Shown piece after piece: positions 34,376 through 46,556 of a stretch of 64,000 bases of DNA (positions are counted from its first letter, which is position 1; the number at the start of each line of letters is the position of its first letter). The position numbers and the translations under genes are program-made. The notes under the pieces were generated by a model. The model was not told the DNA's origin and searched no databases. It was given only the letters and a program-made list of their open reading frames with translations. Location: the NCBI GenBank assembly GCA_027627225.1, contig CM051024.1:40169225-40233224 (forward strand), written 5' to 3'. The stretch is from Congeria kusceri. Taxonomy: Eukaryota > Mollusca > Bivalvia > Myida > Dreissenidae.

Positions 34376-35630
34376 AGAGAATATTAGGTTAGTGTCTTTG
34401 TGTACTTGAATTTATCCGACGAGTTAAAGAAAGGTTTACACTGCGAGGCTTATTTATTTATTTTATGTTTAACAAACACACTATTAACGTTTAATTATTT
34501 GAAACAATACTCAAAAACGCATTAAATTTACTGAATCTAACCTTGCGTAGTAATATGGATTATATTCATGATGTTTCCGCCACTCGAAATAGTTCGAAAC
34601 AATTCAAAGCAAAACGCAGTGTAACAAGATAAAATATCGCCATATGCTTCGGTTCAAATATGTTCACCATGCCAAATGCTACACACTACAGTAGATAAAA
34701 GAAGGTTTTATTCAAATGCAAGTCCGTGTTTCGACCAAACTGTTCAACAACAAAAGACCAAAATGGCTGGCAATTTTAACTTTCCAAAAGTGTATATGCA
34801 GGATTTATCTTCGTCGAGATGTTTATTATATACCATTTCTATTATCTTTAAAAATATACACACAACTCGTGTGACTCAAAAATTCCAGAATGACACAGCA
34901 TAAAATTAAAAATGAAATACACCCTACTCACCCGAATTTTTCATTGATAAAAACGTCGTGTAGTCCAGTTTTACAGAGGTTCTAGCTTCCACAGTGAGGT
35001 GTTAATCGCACATGGCATGATCGATAAAGGTGCAAACATAATCCTTCTATTCCTTTTAAAACAGTTGGTGTAAGCGGGTAATTCTTTGTGGATAGACTTT
35101 CTTTGATCAACCAACAAAGAAACGGTTTATTCATCAACGAAATAACCCTTTATGTAAATTTCCTTTCAAAAGTAAACTAATCGAAGACTGCATCCAAATT
35201 ACTAGATCTAACACCTTATGATGGCAACTCTGTTCTCCACCCACAACAATCCAGCTCGGAATACACTCGACTTATAGAAAATTGAAATGGAATTAATCTC
35301 ACAGTTTCCATTCGAGCCATATATTCCATGGATACACTTTTTGATATAAATCTTATTATCATAATCCATCCGAAAAACACAGAAACACTAAAGATTGTAA
35401 TCTGATTGCTCTTTTTAAATTCCAACACTGTGTAGACTTAAAACTCAACTGAATGACGTAAAACATTTGATTTCGTCATTACGCGCGCACGCGAATTTTG
35501 GCGAGTTATTTTAAACCGAAACTACCTGTATTGTGTCGATAGCTAACTGTTATTGATTCTTTTTCCTCTACAAATGTGTTACTATTTAATTTATTGTAAT
35601 GTAGTATTTATTGTAAGGTATATAATAAAT
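34376..35630. repeat. Tandem duplication, unit A (~1.25 kb)
   Basis: Starts AGAGAATATTAGGTTAGTGT and ends at a run of TTATTGTAAGGTATATAATA. Unit B (35,631-36,945) repeats it almost base for base. It contains a minus-strand 70-codon frame at 35,428-35,216 (TIFSVSVFFGWIMIIRFI, a hydrophobic segment, and ELDCCGWRTELPS at the C-terminus). That frame is kept in unit B with one residue changed; such conservation is expected for a young duplicate, so I do not call it a gene. Confidence 0.8.
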
Positions 35631-36945
35631 AGAGAATATTAGGTTAGTGTCTAAGTGTACTTGAATTTATCCGACGAGTTAAAGAAAGGTTTACACGGCG
35701 AGGCTTGCCGAGCCGTGTAAGCCTTTCGGAGACGAGTCGGATAAATTCAAGTACACAAAGACACTAACCTAATATTCTATTTATCCTACCATATTTTTAT
35801 TTATTTATTTTATGTTTAACAAACACACTATTAACGTTTAATGATTTGAAACAATACTCAAAAAACGCATTAAATTTACTGAATCTAACCTTGCGTAGTA
35901 ATATGGAATATATATGGAATATATTCATGATGTTTCCGCCACTCGAAATAGTTCGAAACAATTCAATGCACAACGCAGTGTAACAAGATAAAATATCGCC
36001 ATATGCTTCGTTTCAAATATGTTCACCATGCCAAATGCTACACACTACAGTAGATAAAAGAAGGTTTTATTCAAATGCACGTCCGTGTTCGACCAAACTG
36101 TTCAACAACAAAAGACCAAAATGGCTGGCAATTTTAACTTTGCAATACCATTTCTATTATCTTTCAAAATATACACACAACTCGTGTGACTCAATTATTC
36201 CAGAATGACACAGCATAAAATTAAAAATGAAATACACCTTACTCACCCGATTTTTTCATTGATAAAAACGTCGTGTAGTCCAGTTTTACAGAGGTTCTAG
36301 CTTCCATAGTGAGTTGTTAATCCGCACATGGCATGATCGATAAAGGTGCAAACATAATCCTTCTATTCCTTTTAAAACAGTTGGTGTAAGCGAGTAATTC
36401 TTTGTGGATAGACTTTCTTTGATCAACCAACAAAGAAACGGTTTATTCATCAAAGAAATAACCCTTTATGTAAATTTCCTTTCAAAAGTAAACTAATCGA
36501 AGACTGCATCCAAATTACTAGATCTAACACCTTATGATGGCAACTCTGTTCTCCACCCACAACAATCCAGCTCGGAATACACTCGACTTATAGAAAATTG
36601 AAATGGAATTAATCTCACCGGTTCCATTCGAGCCATATATTCCATGGATACACTTTTTGATATAAATCTTATTATCATAATCCATCCAAAAAACACAGAA
36701 ACACTAAAGATTGTAATCTGATTGCTCTTTTTAAATTCCAACACTGTGTAAACTTAAAACTCAACTGAATGACGTAAAACATTTGATTTCGTCATTACGC
36801 GCGCACGCAAATTTTGGCGAGTTATTTTAAACCGAAACTACCTGTATTGAGTCGATAGCTAACTGTTATTGATTCTTTTTCCTCTACAAATGTGTTACTA
36901 TTTAATTTATTGTAATGTAGTATTTATTGTAAGGTATATAATAAA
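35631..36945. repeat. Tandem duplication, unit B, with a 144-bp palindrome
   Basis: A second copy of unit A. At its start is a large palindrome (35,634-35,777): AATATTAGGTTAGTGTCT ... AGACACTAACCTAATATT around CGAGGCTTGCCGAGCC. Unit A has only the left arm. Unit B lacks about 45 bp of unit A near 36,140. The minus-strand frame at 36,744-36,532 matches that of unit A. Confidence 0.8.
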
Positions 36946-38389
36946 ATGTAATTACTGAATGTTTAGTGTCTTATTTCCACCAATAGATGAACTGTTAAAT
37001 ATCGCCCCATTTCGTAACCTTTAAAATTACTTGTTTATGACGTCACTCACATTCCTGGTAAAAGTAGTCCGTCAAAAGTATATTCATGAGGGTGTCAGGT
37101 AAACCTTGTCTGTCGGATAAAGCAAACGTTTATCTGACAGGTAGAGTTTCCTTCTATAAAATCATTTAGTGGTAGGATAAAAAAAACATTCTACTCATCA
37201 TTAATATTCTTGAGACTTCTAAAGTAAACACTCTTAAATGTGTGATAACGACTGGAAAGTTCCAATTTATGCAGTTATTTTTAATTACTATAACCACAAT
37301 TCTTAATAACAAGTGTGCTATGTGGTTTATTTAATGACACACATTGTTTTGTGTTACTTAATTGTTTTACATTTTTCTTGTTTTTGTGAAGACATGCAAA
37401 GGTCTTAGAATTCTGATTCTTTTTAAAGATGTGATGCAACCTATATATGATGCTAACAAATTACATGTAATGAATATATATCATCGACCGAACCATAGTT
37501 TTCGTTTCTTTGCAAAAATAAATGTAAAAAGTTTGTGAGGATAACAAAGAAACCATCTCATATAGGATGCTTTTGGAAGCATAATATTGTCAATTATGTG
37601 TTGTTGTGTTTTGTATTTCAGTGTGTTTACATTTGTTTACTGGAATTGTCTTTGATTTTATTTTCATTTCCAGTTTGGATTTGAATTAGATTTCCATTTA
37701 TTTATATGATTTTTAAATATTTAGTTTTATCGAAATTAAGGTCATTGAAATGTGGAAATTTCAATTTGATACTAAATGTCTAATACAATTAATTGTCGGT
37801 TAAGTATTGCTGAATTATTAACTTTTTCAATTTTGTTGCACGGGTTTTATAGCGTGTATGATGGTGGATGATGCTAATATTTATAAATAACTTACATATT
37901 GATATAAAGCATTTGTAATTTTTTTCAGTGGCAATTCAACTTACAATAAATGATAGCATTTCTTAGCTTTTCCTTGGTTATTGTCACATCACTGACATGT
38001 TGTAAGTGACTTTTTATACAAACCTATAAGATTTCAATGTGACATGTCCTTTTATGTTTTTAGCTATAAACTCGTAACTGATTTAAATATTAATTAAAAA
38101 TGAAGACGTTGAAAGATCATATAAACCTTTGTTTAAATAAAAAGTGCATACATTCCTTTGATGATTTTCTATTGCTTCTGTTATATTTATCACAGCTTTT
38201 TGGGATTGTTTTATTATAATTAGGTTCTCAAACGTAGTAAATGCTTTGAAAAGATAGAATTAGATGTAGTAATTAAAAATGAAGATATGTACACTTTCTT
38301 GAGTGTTGTTGCAAATTGCACATCATTTTGAAATTTAGCATTAAAATAAACAAGTGTGGTTATCGATTCCAAAGATATTGACAACATCG
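36946..38389. other. No gene recognised (1.4 kb)
   Basis: AT-rich. TGGTAGGATAAA at 37,170 is the inverse of TTTATCCTACCA at 35,780 and may mark the ends of an element spanning unit B. Otherwise nothing supportable is seen. Confidence 0.4.
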
Positions 38390-38780
38390 TCGAATATATG
38401 TCGGACCAATGTAGGCTTGCTAGCTGGAACGATATTGGCCCGATGTCTATCCGATATACGTCCGATAAACAATGCTCCGATATCTATCCGATCAAATGCC
38501 GATGGGCAAAACGTTGATCGGAAATATATTGCTCACGATATCTATCCGATACTGTTGAAAACATACCTAATAGATATCGGACCAATGTAGGCTTGCTAGC
38601 TGGAACGATATTGACCCGATGTCTATCAGATATACGTCCGATAAACAATGCTCCGATATCTATCCGATCAAATGCCGATGGGCAAAACGTTGATCGGATA
38701 GATATCGCTCACGATATCTATTCGATATTGTTGAAAACATATCTAATAGATATCGGACCAATGTAGGCTTGCTAGCTGGT
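38390..38780. repeat. ~185-bp tandem repeat, 2.1 units
   Basis: The unit TATCGGACCAATGTAGGCTT ... GCTAGCTGGAACGATATTG ... CCGATGGGCAAAACGTTGAT begins at about 38,393, 38,577 and (partially) 38,753. It is dense in ATATCTATCCGATA phrases and related to 29,880-30,200. It abuts and probably truncates the LINE to its right. Confidence 0.8.
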
Positions 38781-40130
38781 ACAGCGGAGTCCAACAAATA
38801 CATCCATTAACAGCTGCAGTTGGGGTATATTTTTAAACATTAAGAAAGTATCTAGCTGCTCTATTTTGTACATCATGTATGCAACTATATTGTTCATTAC
38901 CCCACATACTAGCACCATAAGTAAGTATAGATACCATAGTTCAGTAAAACACTGGTATGGAAATCCACCAAATGATTTAGACTTAGCTATCGAAAGTCCA
39001 AGTGCTCTGTTAGCAGATTGTGCTACACATGTTGCACTGCCAGAGATATCCATACGTTCTTGTAAAACTAGGCCCATACGTTTGTATTGCTTTGCTAATC
39101 AATACATAAATTTCCAAACTGAAAAAGATATTCACATCTTTGTACAGATGGGTTTCTAAAATGTACCATATTGGACGGACTATCATTAACACTCATTCCA
39201 TTTCTTTCACGCCAAAAGTTCAACTCATTAACATCTCCAATGTTTATTCCCTTTCCAACTACAATTAGCTTAACAAATGATCTATAATGCTACGAATCTT
39301 TCGGAAACCGATTTGGCCCACACTATGTATTTCATTACTTTCTACAAAACTAGTTAATTTCTTATTGAGCAATGAGCAATGTATCTTAAACAACTGGAAC
39401 AATTGCAATACCTCTGTATGACATAGGATCTCGCATATTACATGTTGACCCGTTAGGTATGGCGTGAATGATATTCTTGCCCCACCATTTGGGATTTTTT
39501 TCCAGATCTGTAGCACATATTAAAGAAAGAGTGTAAATAGTATATTACATTCTCATTTTTAAATACACAGCTCGGTAACTCATCATATCCACTATCTCTA
39601 TCATGTCTTACTTCCAAGACTGCGTTTCTAACTTCACTTACAGAACAGAACTCTAAATCATCATCTTCTACCTCATTTGTAACATCAGACAATCCCTCAC
39701 CCTCACACACATCCTCTCCCTCGCTCAGAACCTCAATATGAAATAAATTACAAAAATAATTTATCAAAAATCTGATTTGTATCACTAGTTGTATTACCAT
39801 ACTCATCTTCAACCTCATAAGGAATAGATGTTTTACGGTTATCCCTAATGCCTATTCTTCCAAAAATCAGGCTTATTTGATTCAGCATCTATGTATAGCG
39901 CCTCTAAATGCGGGCTTATTTGATTCAGCATCTATGTATAACGCCTCTAAATGCGGGCTTATTTGAATCAGCATCTATGTATTGCGCCTCTAAATGCGTC
40001 TTGTGCTTGTATGTCGTTGGAAAATAAAACAGATCTCGTTTTTCTAACTTTTTTTTAACTCTATGCAGCATAGCCAGTTTACTTGCTTCTTGTAAGTTGG
40101 CATATTGTATCACAATAAACATACAGGCAC
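38780..40130 (-). pseudogene. Decayed LINE reverse transcriptase (minus strand)
   Basis: Read from right to left, frames show an RT N-terminal segment: VSEVRNAVLEVRHDRDSGYD (about 39,640) and FKNENVIYYLHSFFN. After a frameshift comes VGQIGFRKIRSIIDHLLS (about 39,300), the RT motif before the catalytic block. Next, after an internal deletion that removes the YxDD region, comes NFWRERNGMSVNDSPSN and then GLVLQERMDISGSATCV through ALGLSIAKSKSFGG (39,077-38,800). It resembles CR1/L2/RTE-like elements. Deletion and frameshifts make it inactive. Confidence 0.75.
39858..39995 (-). repeat. ~46-51-bp tandem triplication within the LINE
   Basis: Three copies of GCTTATTTGATTCAGCATCT followed by ATGTATAGCGCCTCTAAATG; on the minus strand they encode repeated residues within the 5' portion of the LINE relic. 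Confidence 0.8.
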
Positions 40131-40224
40131 AGTTTTATCTGACAGTGTAATTCATACTAACATGGACTACCAGAGGTTCAAAGTGGAGAGTCATACTTCA
40201 CAATCGTCACATGATCTGAAAATC

Positions 40225-40420
40225 TGTTGTCGTGTGTGCAATGGAAAAGGTCATATTTTAATTGTGTGCTGAATACGAAACAATTGAACAGATAAATCGT
40301 CTGAAGAAGGGACAAAGTTGATAATGGAAAAAGTCGTATTTTATATAAATGCGCTGAATACGAAACAATTGAGCTGATAAATCGTCTGAACAAAGAACAC
40401 AATTGATAATGTTATCAGTT
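40225..40420. repeat. Two-copy tandem repeat (~75 bp)
   Basis: GCTGAATACGAAACAATTGA ... GATAAATCGTCTGAA occurs twice (about 40,267 and 40,350), with GTCATATTTT/GTCGTATTTTA preceding each. Confidence 0.7.
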
Positions 40421-40641
40421 TGAAAGCTTACATTAAGCAATGTCTTGTGTACTGAATAATTGTACTCGATGACCACGAATTCGTGTCATGGTCACAGTAC
40501 AACTTGATGTTAGTTTATTTCTGGATAATTTGCAAATACTTACATTATTTGTTTCGTTTTAGTCCGCATACAGCGCTGTTATCAACTCAATAGCGCTTCT
40601 TTTCTGCATTTAAATGATCTAGGATTTATTGCTCTATTGCG

Positions 40642-40960
40642 ACAGTCACACATTCGCGATTATGACTACCGACAGCGTCCCGATAGCGCAAAAATACAAA
40701 TAATAACAAAGTCGGGAGTGTCGGGACGCTGTCGGCACGCCGTCGGAACACTGTCGGATCGCATTCGGGAGAATCGTAACGTTGTCGGAACTCTGACGAA
40801 ACGCTGTCTGGACGCTGTCGGGACTTGTTCGATCTTATGATCAAAAATTGAATTTCCAGCCCCGAATCTCAAAATATTGTCCCGCCTTTTGACATATTTA
40901 ATTCGGGACGCTGTCGGGTCAAGAACGGCAGTAAAAATCGGGAATGTGTGACTGAGGCTT
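40642..40960. mobile_element. MITE with CAGTCACACATTC ends
   Basis: The left end CAGTCACACATTCGCGAT is inverted at the right (ATCGGGAATGTGTGACTG). The interior is full of GACGCTGTCGGGA-type repeats in both orientations. The right portion (from about 40,845) is also present at 52,970-53,090 in the second duplication unit. Confidence 0.65.
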
Positions 40961-41049
40961 AAGCCAACTGACATTTGTTACCACCTTTGCAAACACATGA
41001 TGACTTGTTTTGTGACATTTTCTTAGAGATTTTGACCGTGTCTCACATG

Positions 41050-41236
41050 CAGCCCGCACAGGCTGATCCAGAACTTTCCGCTTTTATGGCATTTTCTGTT
41101 TCGAGGTAGTCTCATCTAAACATAAATCGATTGGAGGCGGAGAGTGCCGTCCTGGTAAGCCTTTGCGGACTGCACAGGCTTATCCAGGACGACACTTTAT
41201 GTTACTGCATTAAGCTCGGGTTTCCCACGACAGGCC
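41050..41236. mobile_element. Palindromic CCGGATTAGCCTGTGC MITE, copy
   Basis: Shared with the corresponding position in unit 2 (53,176-53,369), so it predates the duplication. Carries CTTTCCGCTTTTATGGCATT and GCATTAAGCTCGGGTTTCCC. Confidence 0.75.
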
Positions 41237-41379
41237 TCATTTCATGTTTCAACTCCAATATTGCATCAGTAGCAATATATTGATTTATATCTGGCCCAAT
41301 AATACTAACATGAACTATTTGTACATTTTAGGAGACTATTTGACATTCTGAAATACAAAAGACATACTGACGCAGTCAT

Positions 41380-42539
41380 TCCCATGGGTTCTGAGTTCAA
41401 CCATTTAGTTAAACTAAATATCTTTCTGCCGATCTGAGTTAAGATTCTATCATGATACTCGCTAATTTTACTGTAGACAAATAATACAAATATCGTTGTT
41501 AAACTACCCAATAAACAACGCAAAAAGTAGTCCCGATCCTGAGCGGAACACAGTAAAAAGTAGTTCCTATTACATTTGCAAAAATATATGTCAAATCATG
41601 TTAGAATCGAAATAATTTTCGCATGATCGCTAACGACTCCGTGATTTAATTCCTACGCATCAGAACTCCAAATCGTTGTTTATTGGCCGATAAACAACGA
41701 AATATCAAAAATTATTTCTTAATTCACTATCAGTCTTGATGCTGTTGATGTTTGCAGTTATTCTGAATAATGAATCACAACTGAGATTGTTAAAATTTAG
41801 AGGTCAACAAAATTTATTCCGGCTCTTAAATAAATGTAATTGAATTCGTATTCAAACGTAAAACACTTCTAGAAAAATTAGCATATTCGTATTAAGTGTT
41901 TTCCAGAATTACATGCATTGTATGCAAACATGTGTATAAGAGAACGGCCACTGCTCTAAACATATGTGTGAGTTGGGCAGTCAATATTTGAACATGGCAT
42001 TGATTCAGTTTCGTAACTGATCAAAAATAAAAAATTGAGGAAACGAATTATGTGTAATTAAATTGATATAATTTGATATACATGTATACGATATACATGA
42101 AATGACAATCTGACCTTAGACCAATAGCCAATAACTTTCGGTCTCGAATAAATCAGGGGTTTCTCATGTACAATTACGCGTTTTAAAATTAAAGTAAAGT
42201 AGAGTAAAGTGTTTGTTTATTATAGTGTCACCCCTCCCGATTAAGAGCCAGCCAGTTTTGAATTTTTGAATTACTAGACTCTTTTACTGATAAACATCTT
42301 CACTCCCGATTCCTATCCTATATGCCGGGCGCTTGGTAGGAAGGCAATCATTACCCTTCGATTTAACTAGCTGCTGGGAAGGCAACCGGCCATATCAGAA
42401 CAGGCCCGTATGAGACACGAACCTTCGACTTCCCGCTCTGTAGGCGAACGCCCTAATATCTAGACCACGGAGACGTTTTATTTAAAAGTCCTTACAGCGC
42501 CAGTTCACGCTCGCGAGGTTTAACTGTATTTTGTTTTAT
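41380..42539. repeat. Segment present only in duplication unit 1
   Basis: In unit 2 the flanks (CTGACGCAGTCA and CTTTAAGCAT) are directly joined at 53,510. The segment has no gene; its right part holds a SINE (42,195-42,475). It could be an insertion here or a deletion in unit 2. Confidence 0.65.
42195..42475 (-). repeat. tRNA-derived SINE
   Basis: The minus strand has TCTCCGTGGTCTAGATATTAG (A-box region), GTTCGCCTACAGAGCGGGAA and a B box, AAGGTTCGTGTCTCA, then a body running to a CACTATAATAAACAAACACT tail near 42,200. Confidence 0.6.
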
Positions 42540-42859
42540 TACTTTAAGCATCCGAATTATTTTTGGGGTCAAAAAGATGCCTTTTCATTACGTATGAACT
42601 GTTACACCCGGATTGGAGGATTTTTCCGGAATAATATGTGATTTGCTCTTGTATTTTGTGTTAAGGTAATTTGGATCGTGTCTAAGATTCGTATACATTT
42701 GTTTCCCCCCCCCCCCCGCCATCCCCCCACAAACAAATCTACCTACCTACACACCTTGAAAATTCTGGGTCGCGTTATCGCAAACAAACAATTTTTTAAG
42801 GATGGACTAATCTTATATTTGTCCATTCCGTTTTACATTGCATTATACTCTTCGTTATG

Positions 42860-44120
42860 ACGACCATACGGTTTTTTTTTTTTTTTTATTCATTATGTAT
42901 TACATATAAATACAAAATTAATATGCGTGTGGTCAAATGCAACAGATCGTCAGTACTCTACTTTGGTACAATTTCCTTCGCGTTCCGTAATAATTAATGT
43001 ATGGACCAAGCAGTTGATATTTAACATACACATATAATGCGTATGCATTAAATAAATTTTTTTATAATTGCTGAAAGGTGACAATGCAGCGCGTGAAACT
43101 GATTCTGTAGTATCAATTTCTCTTTCGAAAATGTTAGTAAAATTAACTAATACTAATAGTGGTTTAAGTGGTTTATTGATTGTATATACAAATAATACCG
43201 CATGCCACTTATATCAGAATTGGACATATATTTCCTCGTTAGCGTTCATTAAAACCAAACAATTAAATGTCCTGAACATAGTTTCAGGACCACATCAATC
43301 AGTCCTTCATGCAAGATTTTTGTCTTCAACCACTTGACAAATAGTTCGTATTAAATCACCATTCTATTCACAATTGTTTCGCACTATCCACTCTTTCGGT
43401 ACAAAATGGCTGACAATCGACTTGGCACATCTAACATTCAAAATTGGCCTTTTGCTGAAAACAAGTTTAACCAACCAAACGTACACGTGTTATCTTAAAG
43501 TAACTTATTGTCTCTGTTAATTTGTTCACAGTGACGAACCCACAACGTTGATCGGATATTAGGCATGTATCTTACAACAGAGACATTTCGCATACTTTCT
43601 CCATTTTAGTAATTCATTTCATATTGAACACAAAACGCAAATACATGTGCAAATACAAATACAAATGTGCAAATGGTGTACATTTCCTGCTTTTTAGTTC
43701 GACCGTTGCATAGAAACTTCTACGAATGAAGTTAATACGTACAATGGATGCCATTGACCATTATACATGTTTAAAACATAATCTGAGTATTAATTTTAAA
43801 TATAAGCCGATAAAATTCCAAGTCCATTTGTAGCAAGCTTTTTCATCGGTCAACATTTAAAATTGAGACTATAATGAAGATTTCTAACTATCGAAGGACA
43901 AGTCAAACACACTTGTAAATTCATTGCCCAGATACTGACGAGAATGTCACGTGGCCGAAATGGTCATGTTTCGTAGACAACAGAAAGAAAATATCGTATG
44001 ACCAGTGAACCAGATGTGTTTTCTCGTTAATGAATGAAAATCGCAATGATGTGATTTAATTTACAACCAGCGTCTTTTGTTTGTTGTAAAATCATGGCGA
44101 TTACAGCCGGTCTCAGAGAT
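42860..44120. other. Duplicated non-coding stretch
   Basis: Poly-T at about 42,872-42,888, then AT-rich sequence shared with 54,170-55,510. Open frames differ between the copies by frameshifts and stops. Downstream flank of the receptor-like pseudogene on the minus strand. Confidence 0.5.
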
Positions 44121-45939
44121 TTTGTATCATACATAAGCATTTCACCCTTCGTTTGTAACCAGCTTCATTTCTCCAACAAGCTTATACGTGAAAGGTTTTA
44201 TATTTTCAATGCCGGCTGCTAAAATATTAATTGTTGAATTCCCAGCTGCAGTTTTAAGCGGATTCTGATGGATACACCCACATTCTGTTGGCACCGAGAG
44301 CATGCTCTTTGACTTAACCATTCTTCCGTTACCGTTCTCTCTTCCCTTTGCGTGTTTCATACATCGGACATGTTCACACTGATCAATATCGACGTCATCG
44401 TAAATAACGGTATCTTCTGCTTCGGCTTCTTCATTATCCTCAATGTTCTCGTAATTTGTCCCTGTGCTCCATCGTTGTCCATCATCAAATACCGTTGTTT
44501 TTCCGCCAGGTGCATTCCCATGTGGATATTCAACATCAGCTGTGGTTTGTATACAACTGGACGCCACGCTGCGCTTTTTCAACATGGCATCCTTTGGACC
44601 CATACACCGCGCTATGTATTTCAGCCTCTGGGCTGTGTTTTCTGAAATTCGTATACTGCTGTACATCGGGTCACCCTCGTTTTCTTTCTCCTCATGTTTT
44701 CGCGTCAGCTGAGGACTTCTTTCTAATAACTGCCATATTTGTCAATGAACCAAGGGTTCCAGGTACGAATCCCTCTCAACTTCGGTTAATTCTTCCTCCT
44801 GATAAACAGCTTTACAGCCTGCGTATTTTGCACCTTGTTTCTTTAGTGGAATATGTCTTGGTGTTAAATACATCGACATCATCAAAATGTCTCTTTCTTT
44901 TATGATCTTCCTGAAACGAATAAATACCAGAGTAAGTGATGCTGGTTAATTTTGCGTTTTATTCCGCAAATGAAGTGTATAACATATATAGTGATGGAAC
45001 ATTATGTAAATACCGCAGCAATGGCCTGGTTTTGGACTCATTGACTCAGGCTATTCTTTTCTCGACAACGACAACGATACCTGTTTTAACCACTCTATGG
45101 ATCATATTGGCCGTGTTTATTAAAATGATACAAACCCAGAATAAGTGCACGTGTATTCAACTACTTTACAAATTAGTACTAAATTCACCTAAAGTTTACC
45201 GTGCACTTGGCGAAATAAGTGCGTTGATACGCTTTTTATCTGAGTTTACCAATACACTTGTAGATTATACCAATCAAGTGCATGTAGGTAAGCACTTGCC
45301 TCTGTCTTAAAAACACCTTCACCAGCAACACTACGATCAACAGCCCAATGATCCCGCCGGCACCGGCAGCAATCGTGGTTCTGTTGACTGCAATAAATAT
45401 GTAATGTTATTGTATTATATTACGTTGTTATTTTAACACAGATATATAAAGATCGCAGTGCTGTTATGGATATGGTGTCGTCCATGATATTTGGCGATCT
45501 TACTCACGTAGCGTTCATGTTATCTCCTCAAAAGACTCAATAAATGGTACTGCTCTGGATGTGGTCTTGAAAGTGTCCGGGAAAACATTGAAAATATACT
45601 TTCGGGCTTTCATGTCTTCCTAGATTACTATCGATATGTCATTCTCATCCGTTGGTTTAATTAAGTCTAAAACTATACATACACAGTTAAAAGGTCTTGC
45701 TTAAATTACAATGTATTATACCTGATGTTTTTAGAAAGACCGCATTATATTCATCTACAGAAACTACAGACATGTACCAGAAACATCGCTCTGGGTGTTG
45801 CACATGTATATTTTTGCAGACTCAGTCATTTTGCCCAAAATGTCTGACAGGGTAGATACATCAACGTTTGCCTGCTACAAGATTACAAGAAAATAATATG
45901 TAGTCTTATAAGCGTATTTTCTGGTTGGTCCGTGCCTGA

Positions 45940-46258
45940 AAAAGATCCTCCGTTTGCAGTCAGGAGACTTGTGTTGATGCCAGAGGTTTGAGTTGGGGCA
46001 GCAGTGCTGGTTGTAGTGGATGCAGTGGTGGAGACAGTGGCAGCAGTGGTGGGGATAGTGGCAGCAGTGGTGGGGACAGTGGCAGCAGTGGTGGGGACAG
46101 TGGCAGCAGTGGTGTGGACAGTGGCAGCAGTGGTGGGGATAGTGGAAGCAGTGGTAGAGATAGTGGCAGCAGTGCTGGTCGTAGTGGCAACAGTGATGGA
46201 GACAGTGGCAGCAGTGGTGGGGATATTGGAAGCAGTGGTGGGGACAGTACTAGGCCTG
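45940..46258 (-). repeat. 21-bp coding minisatellite, left copy (~12 units)
   Basis: ACTGCTGCCACTGTCCCCACC units on the minus strand encode Thr-Ala-Ala-Thr-Val-Pro-Thr heptads. The right copy has roughly eight units. Other frames give Pro/Leu or Ser/Gly repeats that are artefacts. Confidence 0.85.
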
Positions 46259-46333
46259 CGTAACAGCCCACGAACACTGTGATTGGAGTAATAGTAACTG
46301 TTAAAAATAGCAAATAAATGTTGCGCGTCGTTG

Positions 46334-46556
46334 GAAAACCGGTCTTAATGCATGTGCGTAAAGAGCCGTCCCGGATTAGCCTGTGCAGTCCGCACAGGCT
46401 AATCCAGGACGGCACTTTCCGCCTACAGTTGTTTTATGTTTAGAGGACACTTTCTTGAACATAAAATACCATACAAGCGGAAAGTGCCGTCCGCACAGGC
46501 TGATCCGGGACGACACTTTACGCACATGCATTAAGTCCGGTTTTCCCACGACGCGC
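46334..46556. mobile_element. Palindromic CCGGATTAGCCTGTGC MITE, copy
   Basis: Full left hairpin and shortened right hairpin; matched in unit 2 by 58,020-58,265. Confidence 0.8.

Noticed and set aside
35216..35428. 70-codon minus frame with a CCG motif suggesting a tetraspanin
   Set aside because: Only one hydrophobic segment and no further tetraspanin features; its conservation in the second unit is explained by recent duplication.
44352..44905. Plus-strand frames of 97-149 codons, repeated at 55,737-56,290
   Set aside because: Antisense shadows of the cytoplasmic exon; the minus-strand frame has the splice context and is continuous with the transmembrane exon.
45960..46415. 151-codon Pro/Leu-rich minus-strand frame and Ser/Gly and Val/Ala plus-strand frames
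   Set aside because: Alternative frames of the 21-bp coding minisatellite; the Thr/Ala/Pro frame is the one that joins in phase to the neighbouring exons in the right copy.
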